Part shown: positions 34,825-43,597 of the stretch, piece after piece
How the letters are laid out: the number at the start of each line of letters is the position of its first letter
Numbering within the stretch: position 1 is the first letter of the stretch
Assembly: GCF_016862375.1 (NCBI RefSeq)
Contig: NZ_BOMV01000007.1
Location: forward strand, 310,001-374,000
DNA length: 64,000 nucleotides
Source: Paractinoplanes rishiriensis
GTDB lineage: Bacteria > Actinomycetota > Actinomycetes > Mycobacteriales > Micromonosporaceae
Direction of reading: 5' to 3'
The notes under the pieces: model-generated
Seen by the model: only the letters and a program-made list of their open reading frames with translations
Told to the model about the DNA's origin: nothing
Databases searched by the model: none
Translations under genes and position numbers: made by a program

Positions 34825-35720
34825 GAACGGAGCCTACGACGCCGAGTCACGTAGGGCAGTCCGGAACGCGCGGATAACCCCGCACTAAGCAGAAACGGGA
34901 GAACAAGCGCCTCGGTGGCGGGACTGTCCTGGCGTGCCGGAATCCCGGGCTCGGCAGCGGCGGCCGTCGGATGGTCGATCGCGTACGTCTTCCACACGTC
35001 CGGCACGGAGAGGCTGGTGAACCGGTCACTCGGCCAGACGATGACGAATGCCCGGCCGATCACGTTCTTGATCGGCACCGGTCCCTGACACCGGGCGTCC
35101 TGGGACACCGAACGGTGGTCACCCATGACGAACATCTCACCCTGGGGGACGGTGATCTCGGCGAACCGGCGGCTGGTGCACTGGTTGGGGTTCGGCGGCT
35201 GGTTCAGGTCGGAGTTGAAACCCTCGGAGATGTACGCCTCGTCGATGCCGTCGCCGTTGACCGTGATCCGGCCCTGGTCGTCGCAACAGGCGACCTTGTC
35301 ACCCGGCAGGCCGATCACCCGTTTGATGAAGTCACGTTCGCCCGGGCGGCTGACCCCGACCAGGTCGCCGATCGTCCGGCCGAGCTTGGCCGCGAACGTG
35401 TTGCTGACCTGCTCGGTGACCTCAGGCGCCCAGTTGTCGGTGCCGCGGAAGACCACGATCTCGCCGCGCAGCGGGTCGCGCATGTCGTAGACGACCTTGT
35501 TGACCAGCACGCGGTCTTTGACCTCAAGCGTGTTTTCCATCGACCCGCTGGGGATGTAGAACGCCTGGACCAGGAACGTACGAATGAGCACGGCCAGGCA
35601 GAAGGCCACTACCAGCAGCAGCGGAAGCTCCTGCCAGAGAGGCATCTCCTTGCGCCGCACCATCGCGCGCCGCCGTCGCTCGGACGGACGATAGCCCTGC
35701 ATCGGTTCCACGCTTCGCAT
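34821..35720 (-). CDS. lepB: Signal peptidase I (second of two, with extended tail)
   Basis: 299 residues. Same architecture as its neighbour: one N-terminal helix (LPLLLVVAFCLAVLIRTFLV), Ser in IPSGSMENTL, Lys in FIKRVIGLPGDKV, box E MGDHRSVSQDARC. It has a longer mid-domain and about 50 residues after the family's usual end SVPDVWKTYA; this tail reaches into the next gene and may be functionally neutral. Preceded by a long perfect inverted repeat at 35755-35806. Confidence 0.92.
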   Translation of the reverse strand: MRSVEPMQGYRPSERRRRAMVRRKEMPLWQELPLLLVVAFCLAVLIRTFLVQAFYIPSGSMENTLEVKDRVLVNKVVYDMRDPLRGEIVVFRGTDNWAPEVTEQVSNTFAAKLGRTIGDLVGVSRPGERDFIKRVIGLPGDKVACCDDQGRITVNGDGIDEAYISEGFNSDLNQPPNPNQCTSRRFAEITVPQGEMFVMGDHRSVSQDARCQGPVPIKNVIGRAFVIVWPSDRFTSLSVPDVWKTYAIDHPTAAAAEPGIPARQDSPATEALVLPFLLSAGLSARSGLPYVTRRRRLRS

Positions 35721-35754
35721 CTCCCGCCGCCGGCCGGCCGAACCGCCCCGGATA

Positions 35755-35806
35755 CAGCACTACCGCCCGAGTCGACCCTCGCGAGGTCTTACGGGCGGTA
35801 GTGCTG
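35755..35806 (-). terminator. 15-bp perfect inverted repeat between rplS and signal peptidase
   Basis: CAGCACTACCGCCCG (35755-35769) and its exact complement CGGGCGGTAGTGCTG (35792-35806) enclose 22 nt that contain the palindrome CCTCGCGAGG (35777-35786). The 15-bp stem is the strongest structure in the window. It lies 70 nt after the rplS stop and 35 nt before the signal peptidase start, with no U-run. A terminator/processing structure is most likely; an operator is possible. Confidence 0.7.
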
Positions 35807-35875
35807 GAAGGGTTCACACTGATCCCGTCCGGCACTGGCGCAAGCGTAGTTCGCCGATCGCCGGATCGACGGGTA

Positions 35876-36232
35876 TCAGACGGTCTGCTTTTCCCGGAGC
35901 TCCTTGATCTTGGCCTTCTTACCGCGGAGCTCGCGGAGGTAGTACAGCTTGGCGCGACGCACGTCGCCGCGGGTCACGACCTCGATCCGGTCGATCGCCG
36001 GGCTGTTGATCGGGTAGGTCCGCTCGACACCGACGCCGAAGCTGATCTTCCGGACCTTGAAGGTCTCGCGGAGGCCGGCACCCTGACGGGCGATCACGAC
36101 ACCCTGGAAGACCTGGACCCGGGACCGGTTACCTTCCTGGACCCGCACGTGCACCTTGAGGGTGTCACCGGCGCGGAAGTCAGGAATGTCGGTGCGCTGC
36201 GACTGGGCGTCGAGAGCGTCCAGCGTGTTCAT
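35876..36232 (-). CDS. rplS: 50S ribosomal protein L19
   Basis: 118 residues. L19 signature: [53 protein letters not shown] and [21 protein letters not shown] 36232 is chosen over the in-frame 36289 because GAGG lies 8 nt upstream and it matches family length. Downstream of trmD as in most bacteria (rpsP-khpA-rimM-trmD-rplS). Confidence 0.96.
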   Translation of the reverse strand: MNTLDALDAQSQRTDIPDFRAGDTLKVHVRVQEGNRSRVQVFQGVVIARQGAGLRETFKVRKISFGVGVERTYPINSPAIDRIEVVTRGDVRRAKLYYLRELRGKKAKIKELREKQTV

Positions 36233-36293
36233 CGCTGCATCCTCGTCGTACTCAAAGCGCATCGGGAGTTCGATGCGCGAGGTGGGCACTACT

Positions 36294-36317
36294 GATCCTC
36301 CGCCACTCCAGAGGATC
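36294..36317 (-). promoter_or_regulatory. Hairpin upstream of rplS
   Basis: GATCCTC, 10-nt loop, GAGGATC: perfect 7-bp arms in the trmD-rplS spacer, 62-85 nt before rplS. May be an mRNA processing or autoregulatory structure. Evidence is structural only. Confidence 0.4.
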
Positions 36318-36358
36318 CTCGCTTCCCGCCGCGGCGCGGAGGGAAAACGGCAACCTCC

Positions 36359-37117
36359 CTACTCTGCCACACCCGGGCCCGGGATCTGAAATCCGGCCTC
36401 GTCCAGCGCTCGCCTGTCCGCCCTGTCCAATTGGGCCGGCGGGTAGGCGGCGAACATGTCCGGCCGGCGCTCCGCGGTCCGCAGCAGCGACTGGTCGCGG
36501 CGCCAGCGCGCGATCCGGCCGTGATCGCCGGAACGCAGGATCTCAGGCACGTCCCGGCCCCGCCACGAGGCCGGCTTGGTGTAGACCGGCGCCTCCAGCA
36601 GCCCGGCCGCGTGCGACTCCTCGGTCAGCGAGTCGGCGTTGCCCAGCACCCCGGGCAGCAGCCGGGTCACCGCCTCCATGATCACGATGACCGCGACCTC
36701 GCCACCGAAGAGCACGTAGTCGCCGAGCGACACCTCGCGCACCGGCATCCGCCCGGCCGCGTCGTCGATCACCCGCTGGTCGATGCCCTCGTACCGGCCG
36801 CAGGCGAAGATCAGGTGCTCGGCGGCGGCCAACTCGTGGGCGTCGGCCTGGGTGAACGGCTTGCCGACCGGGGACGGCACGATCAGGGTGCCGGGACCCA
36901 CCGCGTCCAGCGCCTGGGACCACGGCTCGGGGCGCATCACCATGCCGGGGCCGCCGCCGTACGGGGTGTCGTCGACCGTCCGGTGCACGTCGGAGGTCCA
37001 GGTACGCAGGTCGTGCACGACCAGGTCGAGCAGGCCCGAGGTGCGGGCCTTGCCGATCAGCGACAGGTCGAGCGGAGTGAAGTAGTCCGGGAAGATCGAG
37101 ATGATGTCGACGCGCAT
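36359..37117 (-). CDS. trmD: tRNA (guanine-N1-)-methyltransferase
   Basis: 252 residues. SPOUT-family enzyme that methylates G37 of tRNAs. [20 protein letters not shown] at the start, then [36 protein letters not shown] with the SAM-knot region, and [13 protein letters not shown]. Starts directly at the rimM stop with no gap. Essential in most bacteria. Confidence 0.97.
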   Translation of the reverse strand: MRVDIISIFPDYFTPLDLSLIGKARTSGLLDLVVHDLRTWTSDVHRTVDDTPYGGGPGMVMRPEPWSQALDAVGPGTLIVPSPVGKPFTQADAHELAAAEHLIFACGRYEGIDQRVIDDAAGRMPVREVSLGDYVLFGGEVAVIVIMEAVTRLLPGVLGNADSLTEESHAAGLLEAPVYTKPASWRGRDVPEILRSGDHGRIARWRRDQSLLRTAERRPDMFAAYPPAQLDRADRRALDEAGFQIPGPGVAE

Positions 37118-37681
37118 CTAGAGGTCCAGCAGTCCCTCGGGCAGGTCGACGACGATCCGGCCGCCGGGAAGGTCGACGGTCGGGACCATCTGGCTGACGA
37201 ACGGGATCAACCCGGTTCCGCCGCCCGTTTTGTCTAGAACAATGAGTTCTGACGCGGGCGCGTGCTCGATCCGGGCCACCGTGCCCAGGTCGGTGCCGTC
37301 GACGGACACCACGCGCAGACCGACCAACTGGTGGTCGTGGAACTCGTCCGGGTCGTCCGGCGGCTCCAGGGACGAGCTGTCGACCTGGAGCAGGACGCCG
37401 CGCAGGGCCTCGGCCCCGTTGCGGTCCTGGACACCCTCGAAGGCCACGATGCCGCGGCCCTGATGCCAGCGCACCGACTCGACGACCAGCTTTTCCGGCA
37501 CCTGGAAGGACGAAGGCACGGCAACTGCCGGCCCGGCGCCCACCCGGCGGTCCCGGGGGACCTCCGTGGCGAACACCGCGCCGGCAGCGAAACGCTCCTC
37601 GGGCTGGTCCGTCCGCACGGCCACCGAGACCTCGCCCCGGACGCCGTGCGGCTTACCGATCTGACCGACGACTAGCAGCAC
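37118..37681 (-). CDS. rimM: 16S rRNA processing protein RimM
   Basis: 187 residues. N-terminal RimM barrel (LLVVGQIGKPHGVRGEVSVA) and C-terminal PRC-barrel (HDHQLVGLRVVSVDGTDLGT ... LIPFVSQMVPTVDL, ending VVDLPEGLLDL). Assists 30S head maturation. GTG or ATG start near 37681; spacing to khpA is 40 nt. Confidence 0.95.
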   Translation of the reverse strand: MLLVVGQIGKPHGVRGEVSVAVRTDQPEERFAAGAVFATEVPRDRRVGAGPAVAVPSSFQVPEKLVVESVRWHQGRGIVAFEGVQDRNGAEALRGVLLQVDSSSLEPPDDPDEFHDHQLVGLRVVSVDGTDLGTVARIEHAPASELIVLDKTGGGTGLIPFVSQMVPTVDLPGGRIVVDLPEGLLDL

Positions 37682-37721
37682 TCAAACTCCCCTTGCAGTA
37701 CGGCGAAGCCGTTCAGGAAGC

Positions 37722-37979
37722 TCAGTACGCGTCGACGATGTCGACGCGGATGCCGCGCCCACCGATCGACCCGATGACCTGCCGCAGGGCCTTGGCCGTC
37801 CGCCCGCCCCGGCCGATGACCGTACCGAGGTCCTCGGGGTGCACGCGAACCTCGAGCCGCTTGCCGCGACGCGAGTCGACCAGCCGGACCCGGACGTCGT
37901 CCGGGTTGTCGACGATGCCCTTGACGAGGTGCTCCAGCGCCGGCCGGAGCGCCCCGTCAGCTCTTGTCGGCGCCGGCAC
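37722..37979 (-). CDS. khpA: KH-domain RNA-binding protein KhpA
   Basis: 85 residues, single KH domain: [20 protein letters not shown], then [20 protein letters not shown] with the GxxG loop. Binds RNA broadly and in Gram-positives acts with KhpB in cell elongation. There is no ATG or TTG between the rpsP stop and the conserved core. The GTG at 37979, inside rpsP, has AGGGGA about 9 nt upstream and gives [13 protein letters not shown]..., so it is my choice: a 23-nt overlap. Confidence 0.88.
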   Translation of the reverse strand: MPAPTRADGALRPALEHLVKGIVDNPDDVRVRLVDSRRGKRLEVRVHPEDLGTVIGRGGRTAKALRQVIGSIGGRGIRVDIVDAY

Positions 37980-38481
37980 CGGCCGGATCCCCTGCGGTCT
38001 CCGCGACGGCCTCGCGGTTCGGCTCGGCCGGGTCGGCGGCCTTGGTCTGCGCCGGCTTGGCCTCGGCGGCCTCCGGAGCCGCGGCGACCTTGTCGCTCTT
38101 CGACTTCTTGGGGGTCGTCGCCGGCTTGGTGTCGGCGACACCGGCGGCCGACTTGGCCTCGGCCTCGTACACCTCGGTGCGGGACTTCTTGGACTCGGCC
38201 ACCAGCAGCGGCGGCGGAGCCGGCAGGCCCTTGAACTTCTGCCAGTCGCCGGTCTTTTCCAGCAGGCGCTGGACGGCCTCGCTCGGCTGCGCGCCGACCG
38301 ACAGCCAGTACTGCGCCCGGTCGGACTTCACCTCGATGATCGAGGGGTGTTCCTTCGGCTGGTAGATGCCGATGTACTCGATGGCGCGACCGTCGCGCTT
38401 GGTGCGCGAGTCGGCGACGACGATGCGGTACTGCGGGTTGCGGATCTTGCCCATCCGCAGGAGCCGGATCTTAACGGCCAC
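37957..38481 (-). CDS. rpsP: 30S ribosomal protein S16 with long basic/Ala-rich tail
   Basis: 174 residues. The S16 core ([20 protein letters not shown], then [20 protein letters not shown]) fills about 110 residues. A tail of about 65 residues, rich in Lys, Ala, Glu and Pro, follows. Typical S16 is 80-150 residues. First gene of rpsP-khpA-rimM-trmD-rplS. Confidence 0.95.
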   Translation of the reverse strand: MAVKIRLLRMGKIRNPQYRIVVADSRTKRDGRAIEYIGIYQPKEHPSIIEVKSDRAQYWLSVGAQPSEAVQRLLEKTGDWQKFKGLPAPPPLLVAESKKSRTEVYEAEAKSAAGVADTKPATTPKKSKSDKVAAAPEAAEAKPAQTKAADPAEPNREAVAETAGDPAGAGADKS

Positions 38482-38616
38482 GGTTCTCTTCGCTCCTGAT
38501 GACTGCGTGAGGTTGAGCCGACGGAGCCCACGTGGGGATGCGGGACCGTTGTCTCATGGACTGGCAACGCGCTCAGGGTTAGAGGGCGCCTCACGCGTGC
38601 CGAATACCGGGGGTCC

Positions 38617-38647
38617 ATTCTGCCAGACGGTGGCGGGCGGCTCCCAA
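38617..38647 (-). promoter_or_regulatory. Possible rpsP promoter
   Basis: On the minus strand, TTGGGA (38647-38642) and CAGAAT (38622-38617) are spaced 19 nt apart, about 135 nt upstream of rpsP. The spacing is longer than ideal. It is the most promoter-like sequence in the 190-bp gap. Confidence 0.3.
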
Positions 38648-38670
38648 TCGGGCGGGTTTTTGGCAGCCGG

Positions 38671-39321
38671 TCAGGCGCGGACCACCGCCGGCCGGTCCCA
38701 GCCCGGCGGCAGTTCCCGCGGCACCGGCCAGGACGGGTCGGGCTGGAAGTCGGTCCAGGTGCCGTCGAACGGGAACTCGCCGGCCTCGATCAACTTGACC
38801 ACCCGGAGCCCTTCGGCCCGGACCGCGGCCTCGTCGCGGACCCAGTAGTGCCCGGGCAGCGCGAGCCGCTCGGTGAACTCGTCCTCGTCCTTCCACCACC
38901 AGGTGCGGTCCGGCTCGACCACGATGTCCAGGTCCTGGTCGACGGTGTCGATCCCGGCCGCGGCGCCGTCGTCCCAGCGCAGCGCCCGCTCCTCCAGGTT
39001 CACGTACCAGTTCGCGAAGCGCTCCTGGTCGTCCCGGAAGAACCAGACCGAGTGGTCGGCCTCCGCCGGGAAGAACTTGAGCAGGCCGGGGCCCTGCCAG
39101 GTGAGCAGATCGATCCGGTACGACTGGCCGACCCACTCGGTGAACGGCATGTCCCGGATGCCGCGGCCGTCGGCGGCCATCTGCACCGCGGTGATCGAGC
39201 CGCGGGCCACCCAGATGAGCAGCCCGCGCTCGTCGTCCGAGATCACCCGGCCGGGGCGCAGGCACGCCAGCCGGTTCTCGTCGATGTTGCGGTAGAGAAC
39301 GGTGCGACCGGTCTCGAACAT
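38671..39321 (-). CDS. DUF402-domain protein
   Basis: 216 residues. DUF402 core: SYRIDLLTWQGPGLLKFFPA, WFFRDDQERFANWYVNLEER, and the acidic motif VDQDLDIVVEPD with WWWKDEDEF, typical of metal-dependent FomD/DUF402 phosphohydrolases. The ATG at 39321 overlaps the proS stop by one base. Substrate unknown. Confidence 0.85.
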   Translation of the reverse strand: MFETGRTVLYRNIDENRLACLRPGRVISDDERGLLIWVARGSITAVQMAADGRGIRDMPFTEWVGQSYRIDLLTWQGPGLLKFFPAEADHSVWFFRDDQERFANWYVNLEERALRWDDGAAAGIDTVDQDLDIVVEPDRTWWWKDEDEFTERLALPGHYWVRDEAAVRAEGLRVVKLIEAGEFPFDGTWTDFQPDPSWPVPRELPPGWDRPAVVRA

Positions 39322-40727
39322 CAGTAGGAGCGGGCCAGGTACGCGATCAGGCCGGGCTCCTCATCTGAGTCGGGCATGGTGCCGTCCGGCCGGGTCAGGC
39401 AGCGGACCGTGACGGCCTTGCCGTTCGCCTCCTGCTCGCCCTGCTCGCCGACCGCCGACCAGGGCACCCGGGCCCAGCCGGTCTGCGCCGCCTCGATCGC
39501 GTCGCCCAGGGTCTTGACGTCGACCGTGCGCTCCTCGCGGAAGGCCAGCGCGTCGTCGTACAGCCGCTGCTGGTCGGCCTTGAGCGCGGAGGTGACCGCG
39601 CCCACCAGGTCACCCAGCGGGATCGGCGACTTCGAGCCGTCCACCCGGCGGGCCACCGTAACGTTGCCGGTGGCCAGGTCGCGCGGGCCCACCTCGACCC
39701 GGATCGGGATGCCCTGCAGTTCGGCGTCCACGGCCCGGCGACCGAACGGCACGTCGGCCCGGTCGTCGAGCTTCACGCGTACGCCTGCCGCTTTGAGCTC
39801 GTCGCGAAGCTTGGCCGCCGCCTCCACCACGCCCTCGCCCGCCTTGACCACCATGACCTGCACCTGGATCGGCGCGAGGCGCGGCGGCAGCCGCAGGCCG
39901 TTGTCGTCGCCGTGCACCATGATCAGCCCGCCCATCATCCGGGTGGACGTGCCCCACGAGGTGGTCCAGGCGTGCTCGACCGTGCTGGACGCCGACGAGT
40001 AGGTGATGTCGAACGCCTTCGCGAAGTTCTGCCCGAGCTCGTGCGACGTGCCCATCTGGAGCGCCTTGGTGTCGCCCATCATGGCCTCGACGGTCATCGT
40101 GTTGGTGGCGCCGGCGAACCGCTCACCCCTGGTCTTGCGGCCCGGCACCACCGGCACCGCCAGCAGGTCGGTCATGAACGCCTCGTACACGTTCTTGTGA
40201 ATGTCCCGGGCGTGCTCCCGGGCGTCGGCCTCGGTGGCGTGCGCGGTGTGCCCCTCCTGCCAGAGGAACTCGGTGGTGCGCAGGAACGTGCGCGGCCGCA
40301 GCTCCCAGCGCACCACGTTGGCCCACTGATTGAGCAGCAACGGCAGGTCCCGGTACGAGTCGACCCACTTGGCCATGAACTCGCCGATCACGGTCTCGCT
40401 GGTCGGGCGCACCACCAGCGGCTCGGCCAGCTGCTTGCCGCCGGCGTGGGTGACCACCGCCAGCTCGGGCGAGAAGCCCTCCACGTGGTCGGCCTCGCGG
40501 CGCAGGTAGCTTTCCGGGATGAACAGCGGGAAGTAGGCGTTCTGCACGCCGGCTTCCTTGATGCGCGCGTCCATGTCGGCCTGCATGCGCTCCCAGATGG
40601 CATAACCCGTCGGCCGGATCACCATGGTGCCGCGCACCGGCCCGTTGTCGGCGAGCTGCGCCTTGGCGATCAGGTCCTGGTACCAGCGGGGGAAGTCTTC
40701 CGCGCGGGGTGTGAGCACACGAGCCAT
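39321..40727 (-). CDS. proS: Prolyl-tRNA synthetase (short archaeal/eukaryotic type)
   Basis: 468 residues, class II synthetase. MARVLTPRAEDFPRWYQDLI, the motif-1 region TGYAIWERMQADMDARIKEA, motif 2 LRPRTFLRTTEFLWQEGHTAH, motif 3 with GLRLPPRLAPIQ. No INS editing domain is present, as in the short ProRS type; the C-terminal zinc-like extension is small. ATG 40727 is the family start. Divergent from the sigma-factor fusion. Confidence 0.94.
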   Translation of the reverse strand: MARVLTPRAEDFPRWYQDLIAKAQLADNGPVRGTMVIRPTGYAIWERMQADMDARIKEAGVQNAYFPLFIPESYLRREADHVEGFSPELAVVTHAGGKQLAEPLVVRPTSETVIGEFMAKWVDSYRDLPLLLNQWANVVRWELRPRTFLRTTEFLWQEGHTAHATEADAREHARDIHKNVYEAFMTDLLAVPVVPGRKTRGERFAGATNTMTVEAMMGDTKALQMGTSHELGQNFAKAFDITYSSASSTVEHAWTTSWGTSTRMMGGLIMVHGDDNGLRLPPRLAPIQVQVMVVKAGEGVVEAAAKLRDELKAAGVRVKLDDRADVPFGRRAVDAELQGIPIRVEVGPRDLATGNVTVARRVDGSKSPIPLGDLVGAVTSALKADQQRLYDDALAFREERTVDVKTLGDAIEAAQTGWARVPWSAVGEQGEQEANGKAVTVRCLTRPDGTMPDSDEEPGLIAYLARSY

Positions 40728-40806
40728 GAGGGTGCATCTTAGCCGCGTCCCGGATGCAACCAGCCGAGTGGGCATGCCGTGTCAATCGGTGAAAGGGCGG
40801 TGGCTG

Positions 40807-42498
40807 ATGGATTTCGACGCGTTCTACCGGGACACCTCCCGGCGGCTGCTGCGATATGCGTACGGGCTGACCGGCGATCCGGCGGAAGCTCAAGATCTGG
40901 TGCAGGAGGCGTACGCCCGCGGCTGGCAACGGTGGCGCCGCCTCACCCGGTACGAGGATCCCGAGGCCTGGCTGCGGCTGGTCGTCAACCGGCTGGCCAC
41001 CGACCGCTGGCGCCGGCTCGGCGTGCGGCGGCAGCGGGCCGAGCCGCCGCAGCCGCCGGTGGAGCCGCCGTCGGAAAACGTGGTGCTGCTGGTCACCGCC
41101 ATGCGCAGACTGCCGGCGGCACAGCGGCGGGCGCTCGCCCTGCACTACCTGCTCGACCGCTCGGTGGCGCTCGGCGGGGCCGGCTCGGCCCGCCGCCGGG
41201 GCCGGCAGCGCAGTCAACTCCGCGCCGGCCTGTCCACGGCGCTCGCGGTGGCCCTGCTCGCCGCCGGGGTGATGGTCTGGCGGCCGGCGACCCCGCACCC
41301 GCTCCCGGCCACCGACGGGCCGCTCGTCGGCTCGCCGCTCTCGCTGGGCGGCGAGGTGGCCGCCTCGCGGGCGGCGACCGACGGCCGGCGGGCCTATCTG
41401 GCGTGGGTGCGCCAGGACGACAACAGCCTCTGGGTGACCGCGGCCGACCTGCGCACCGGGGCCTCGGCCTGGCCGGCGCCGCGGGCACTGGCCGGCAGCA
41501 GTGCCACGCTTGAGCGGGTGGTGTCGGTGCCGGGCGCGGTGCTCGTGGTCACCCGCTCCGAGCAGGCCCGGATCGTGTACGCCCTCAATCCGTCGACCGG
41601 TGCGCTGCAGTGGGACCGGTCCCGCCCGGCCGGGAGTTCGCTGGTCTTCACCGAGCGGGCGCTGGTGGTCACCGATACCGACCGGACCCAGGGCGTCGAC
41701 TGGGCCAGCGGGCGGGTGGCCTGGACGGTGAACGGTGACCGGCCGGTGCGGGCGCTCGGCATGGGGGTGGCGTCCGACGAGGAACGGATCGACCGGTCCG
41801 GGCCGCCGGCCACCTTCAGCGACGACCGGGTCGTGGTGGTCACCGCGGACGGCATGGCCCAGGTGCGCGACGCCGGCACCGGACGGCTGCTGCGCGAGGT
41901 GGCGGTCGGCCCGGGCGATCCGGCGAGCATGGTGGCCCAGGACGGCCGGCTCTACGCCCGCGACCGGACGGCCGATCGGGACGGACCGCAGCGGATCCGC
42001 TCCACCGACCTGATCGGGACCGGCGGCACGGTCGAGGTCGGCACCGCGGACGGTCACTTCCTGCGGCTCGCGGCGTGCGGTCCGGCCCGGGTCTGCTCGG
42101 TCACCCAGGGCCATGCCGGACCGCCCGTGCTGACCGCGTTCGACGTGCACACCGGGCAGCGGGCCTGGCTCTCGACCACCGGACCGCGCGGCGGCGACGT
42201 CGTCTCGTCCGCGCACGGCCGGATCATGGTGCAGGGTGAGGGCGGCGCCGGCCTGGACTTCTTCGACGCGTCCGGCATCACGGTCTATTCGGCCGCGGCC
42301 GGTGGCTGGCTCGGCCCGGACACGCTCGTGGTGCCCAATCCCGACGGCAGCAAGGCGCTGTCCCGGTGGTCGGCCGTGGATGCGAGCCTGACCCCGCTGA
42401 ACATCCCGTACCTGGATCTGATCGGCGGTTGCACGTCCACCACGGACCGCCTGGCCTGCGCGACCGGCCGGTCCTTCAAGATCTTCCGAGTACGGTGA
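40807..42498 (+). CDS. SigE-type ECF sigma factor fused to membrane-anchored beta-propeller
   Basis: 563 residues in one frame. Residues 1-70 are sigma region 2 (DTSRRLLRYAYGLTGDPAEA, QDLVQEAYARGWQRWRR, DPEAWLRLVVNRLATDRWRR). Residues about 94-120 begin region 4 (MRRLPAAQRRALALHYLLDR-SV), but the recognition helix-turn-helix that should follow is missing. At about residue 121 the sequence switches to a basic stretch (SARRRGRQRSQLRAG), one membrane helix (139-158) and a PQQ/WD-like propeller to the end (ALNPSTGALQWDRSRP; FDVHTGQRAWLS). Best read as a sigma gene joined by deletion to its downstream partner. Without region 4 it should not recognise -35 elements. Confidence 0.82.
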   Translation: MDFDAFYRDTSRRLLRYAYGLTGDPAEAQDLVQEAYARGWQRWRRLTRYEDPEAWLRLVVNRLATDRWRRLGVRRQRAEPPQPPVEPPSENVVLLVTAMRRLPAAQRRALALHYLLDRSVALGGAGSARRRGRQRSQLRAGLSTALAVALLAAGVMVWRPATPHPLPATDGPLVGSPLSLGGEVAASRAATDGRRAYLAWVRQDDNSLWVTAADLRTGASAWPAPRALAGSSATLERVVSVPGAVLVVTRSEQARIVYALNPSTGALQWDRSRPAGSSLVFTERALVVTDTDRTQGVDWASGRVAWTVNGDRPVRALGMGVASDEERIDRSGPPATFSDDRVVVVTADGMAQVRDAGTGRLLREVAVGPGDPASMVAQDGRLYARDRTADRDGPQRIRSTDLIGTGGTVEVGTADGHFLRLAACGPARVCSVTQGHAGPPVLTAFDVHTGQRAWLSTTGPRGGDVVSSAHGRIMVQGEGGAGLDFFDASGITVYSAAAGGWLGPDTLVVPNPDGSKALSRWSAVDASLTPLNIPYLDLIGGCTSTTDRLACATGRSFKIFRVR

Positions 42499-42503
42499 CG
42501 TCC

Positions 42504-43580
42504 TCAGCGCACCACCTGACCGCGCAGCACGATCCGGTGCGGCGCCCGCACCACGCGCAGGTCCTGCCGGGGGTCGGCCTCGTAGACCACCAGGTCGGCG
42601 AGGCCACCCTCGACCAGCCCCGGGAAGCCCAGCCACTCCCGCGCCTTCCACGAGGCGCTGGCCAGGATGTCCGCGGCCGGCAGCCCCGCCTCCTGCATGA
42701 TCAGCATTTCCTCGGCAGCCAGACCATGCCGGATGCCGCCGCCCGCGTCGGTGCCCACATAGATCGGCACGCCCGCCTCGTGCGCCGCCCGCACCACCGA
42801 CGGGAAGCGGTCCCGCAGCGCGATCATGTGATCCGCGTACCCGCCGAACTTGGCCCGGGCCTGCTCGGCGATGGTCCCGAACGTCCGGATGTTGATCATT
42901 GTGGGCACCAGCGCGGTCCCCCGCCGCGCCATCTCGTCGATCAGGTCGATTGACAGCCCGGTGCCGTGCTCGACCGAGTCGACGCCGGCGCGCACCATGA
43001 TCTCCACGCCCTCCTCGGAGAAGGTGTGCACCGCCGCCCGCGCACCGGCCGCGTGCGCGGCCTCGACCGCGGACGCCATGGTGGCCGCGTCCCAGGAGGG
43101 CGCGAGGTCACCCACCTCGCGGTCGATCCAGTCGCCGACCAGCTTGACCCACCCGGTGCCCGCCTTGGCCTGCGCGGTCACCGTGGCCGCGACGTCCTCG
43201 GCGGCCACCTCGATCCCGATGTCCCGCAGGTAGCGCCGCGGCGGGGCGACGTGCCGGCCGGCCCGGACCAGCCGCGGGATGCCGTCCTCGTCGTCCAGTT
43301 CCGGATAGGGGTACGGCGACCCGGCGTCCCGGAGCGCAAGAACGCCGGCGTCCCGGTCGGTGCGGGCCAGGTCGCGGGCCTGGTCGAGGCTCTCGATGGG
43401 CCGAGCGCCGTAGGCAATGCCGAGGTGACAGTGCGCATCAACCAGCCCCGGCACCACAAACCCGCCGTCACTGATCGTCTGGGCCCCGGCGACGGGCTCG
43501 AGCGTGACCCGATCCCCCACCAGCCACAGATCCCGCACTTCGTCGTCGGGTAGCACCGTCCCACGCACATGCAACGCCAT
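42504..43580 (-). CDS. Amidohydrolase-family protein
   Basis: 358 residues. Metal-dependent hydrolase, TIM-barrel with an N- and C-terminal beta-sandwich (VRDLWLVGDRVTLEPVAG at the start). The HxH motif is in VPGLVDAHCHLGIA; a conserved His is in ARAAVHTFSEEG; the metal Asp is in YVGTDAGGGI. Resembles imidazolonepropionase/Xaa-Pro dipeptidase-like amidohydrolases; the substrate is unknown. Convergent with the sigma fusion, 5 nt apart. Confidence 0.87.
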   Translation of the reverse strand: MALHVRGTVLPDDEVRDLWLVGDRVTLEPVAGAQTISDGGFVVPGLVDAHCHLGIAYGARPIESLDQARDLARTDRDAGVLALRDAGSPYPYPELDDEDGIPRLVRAGRHVAPPRRYLRDIGIEVAAEDVAATVTAQAKAGTGWVKLVGDWIDREVGDLAPSWDAATMASAVEAAHAAGARAAVHTFSEEGVEIMVRAGVDSVEHGTGLSIDLIDEMARRGTALVPTMINIRTFGTIAEQARAKFGGYADHMIALRDRFPSVVRAAHEAGVPIYVGTDAGGGIRHGLAAEEMLIMQEAGLPAADILASASWKAREWLGFPGLVEGGLADLVVYEADPRQDLRVVRAPHRIVLRGQVVR

Positions 43581-43597
43581 GGCTACTTCCTACCCGA

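Noticed and set aside
40123..42651. 842-codon open frame antisense to the sigma fusion
   Set aside because: Composition is typical of a GC-driven shadow; the plus-strand protein and proS explain the region.
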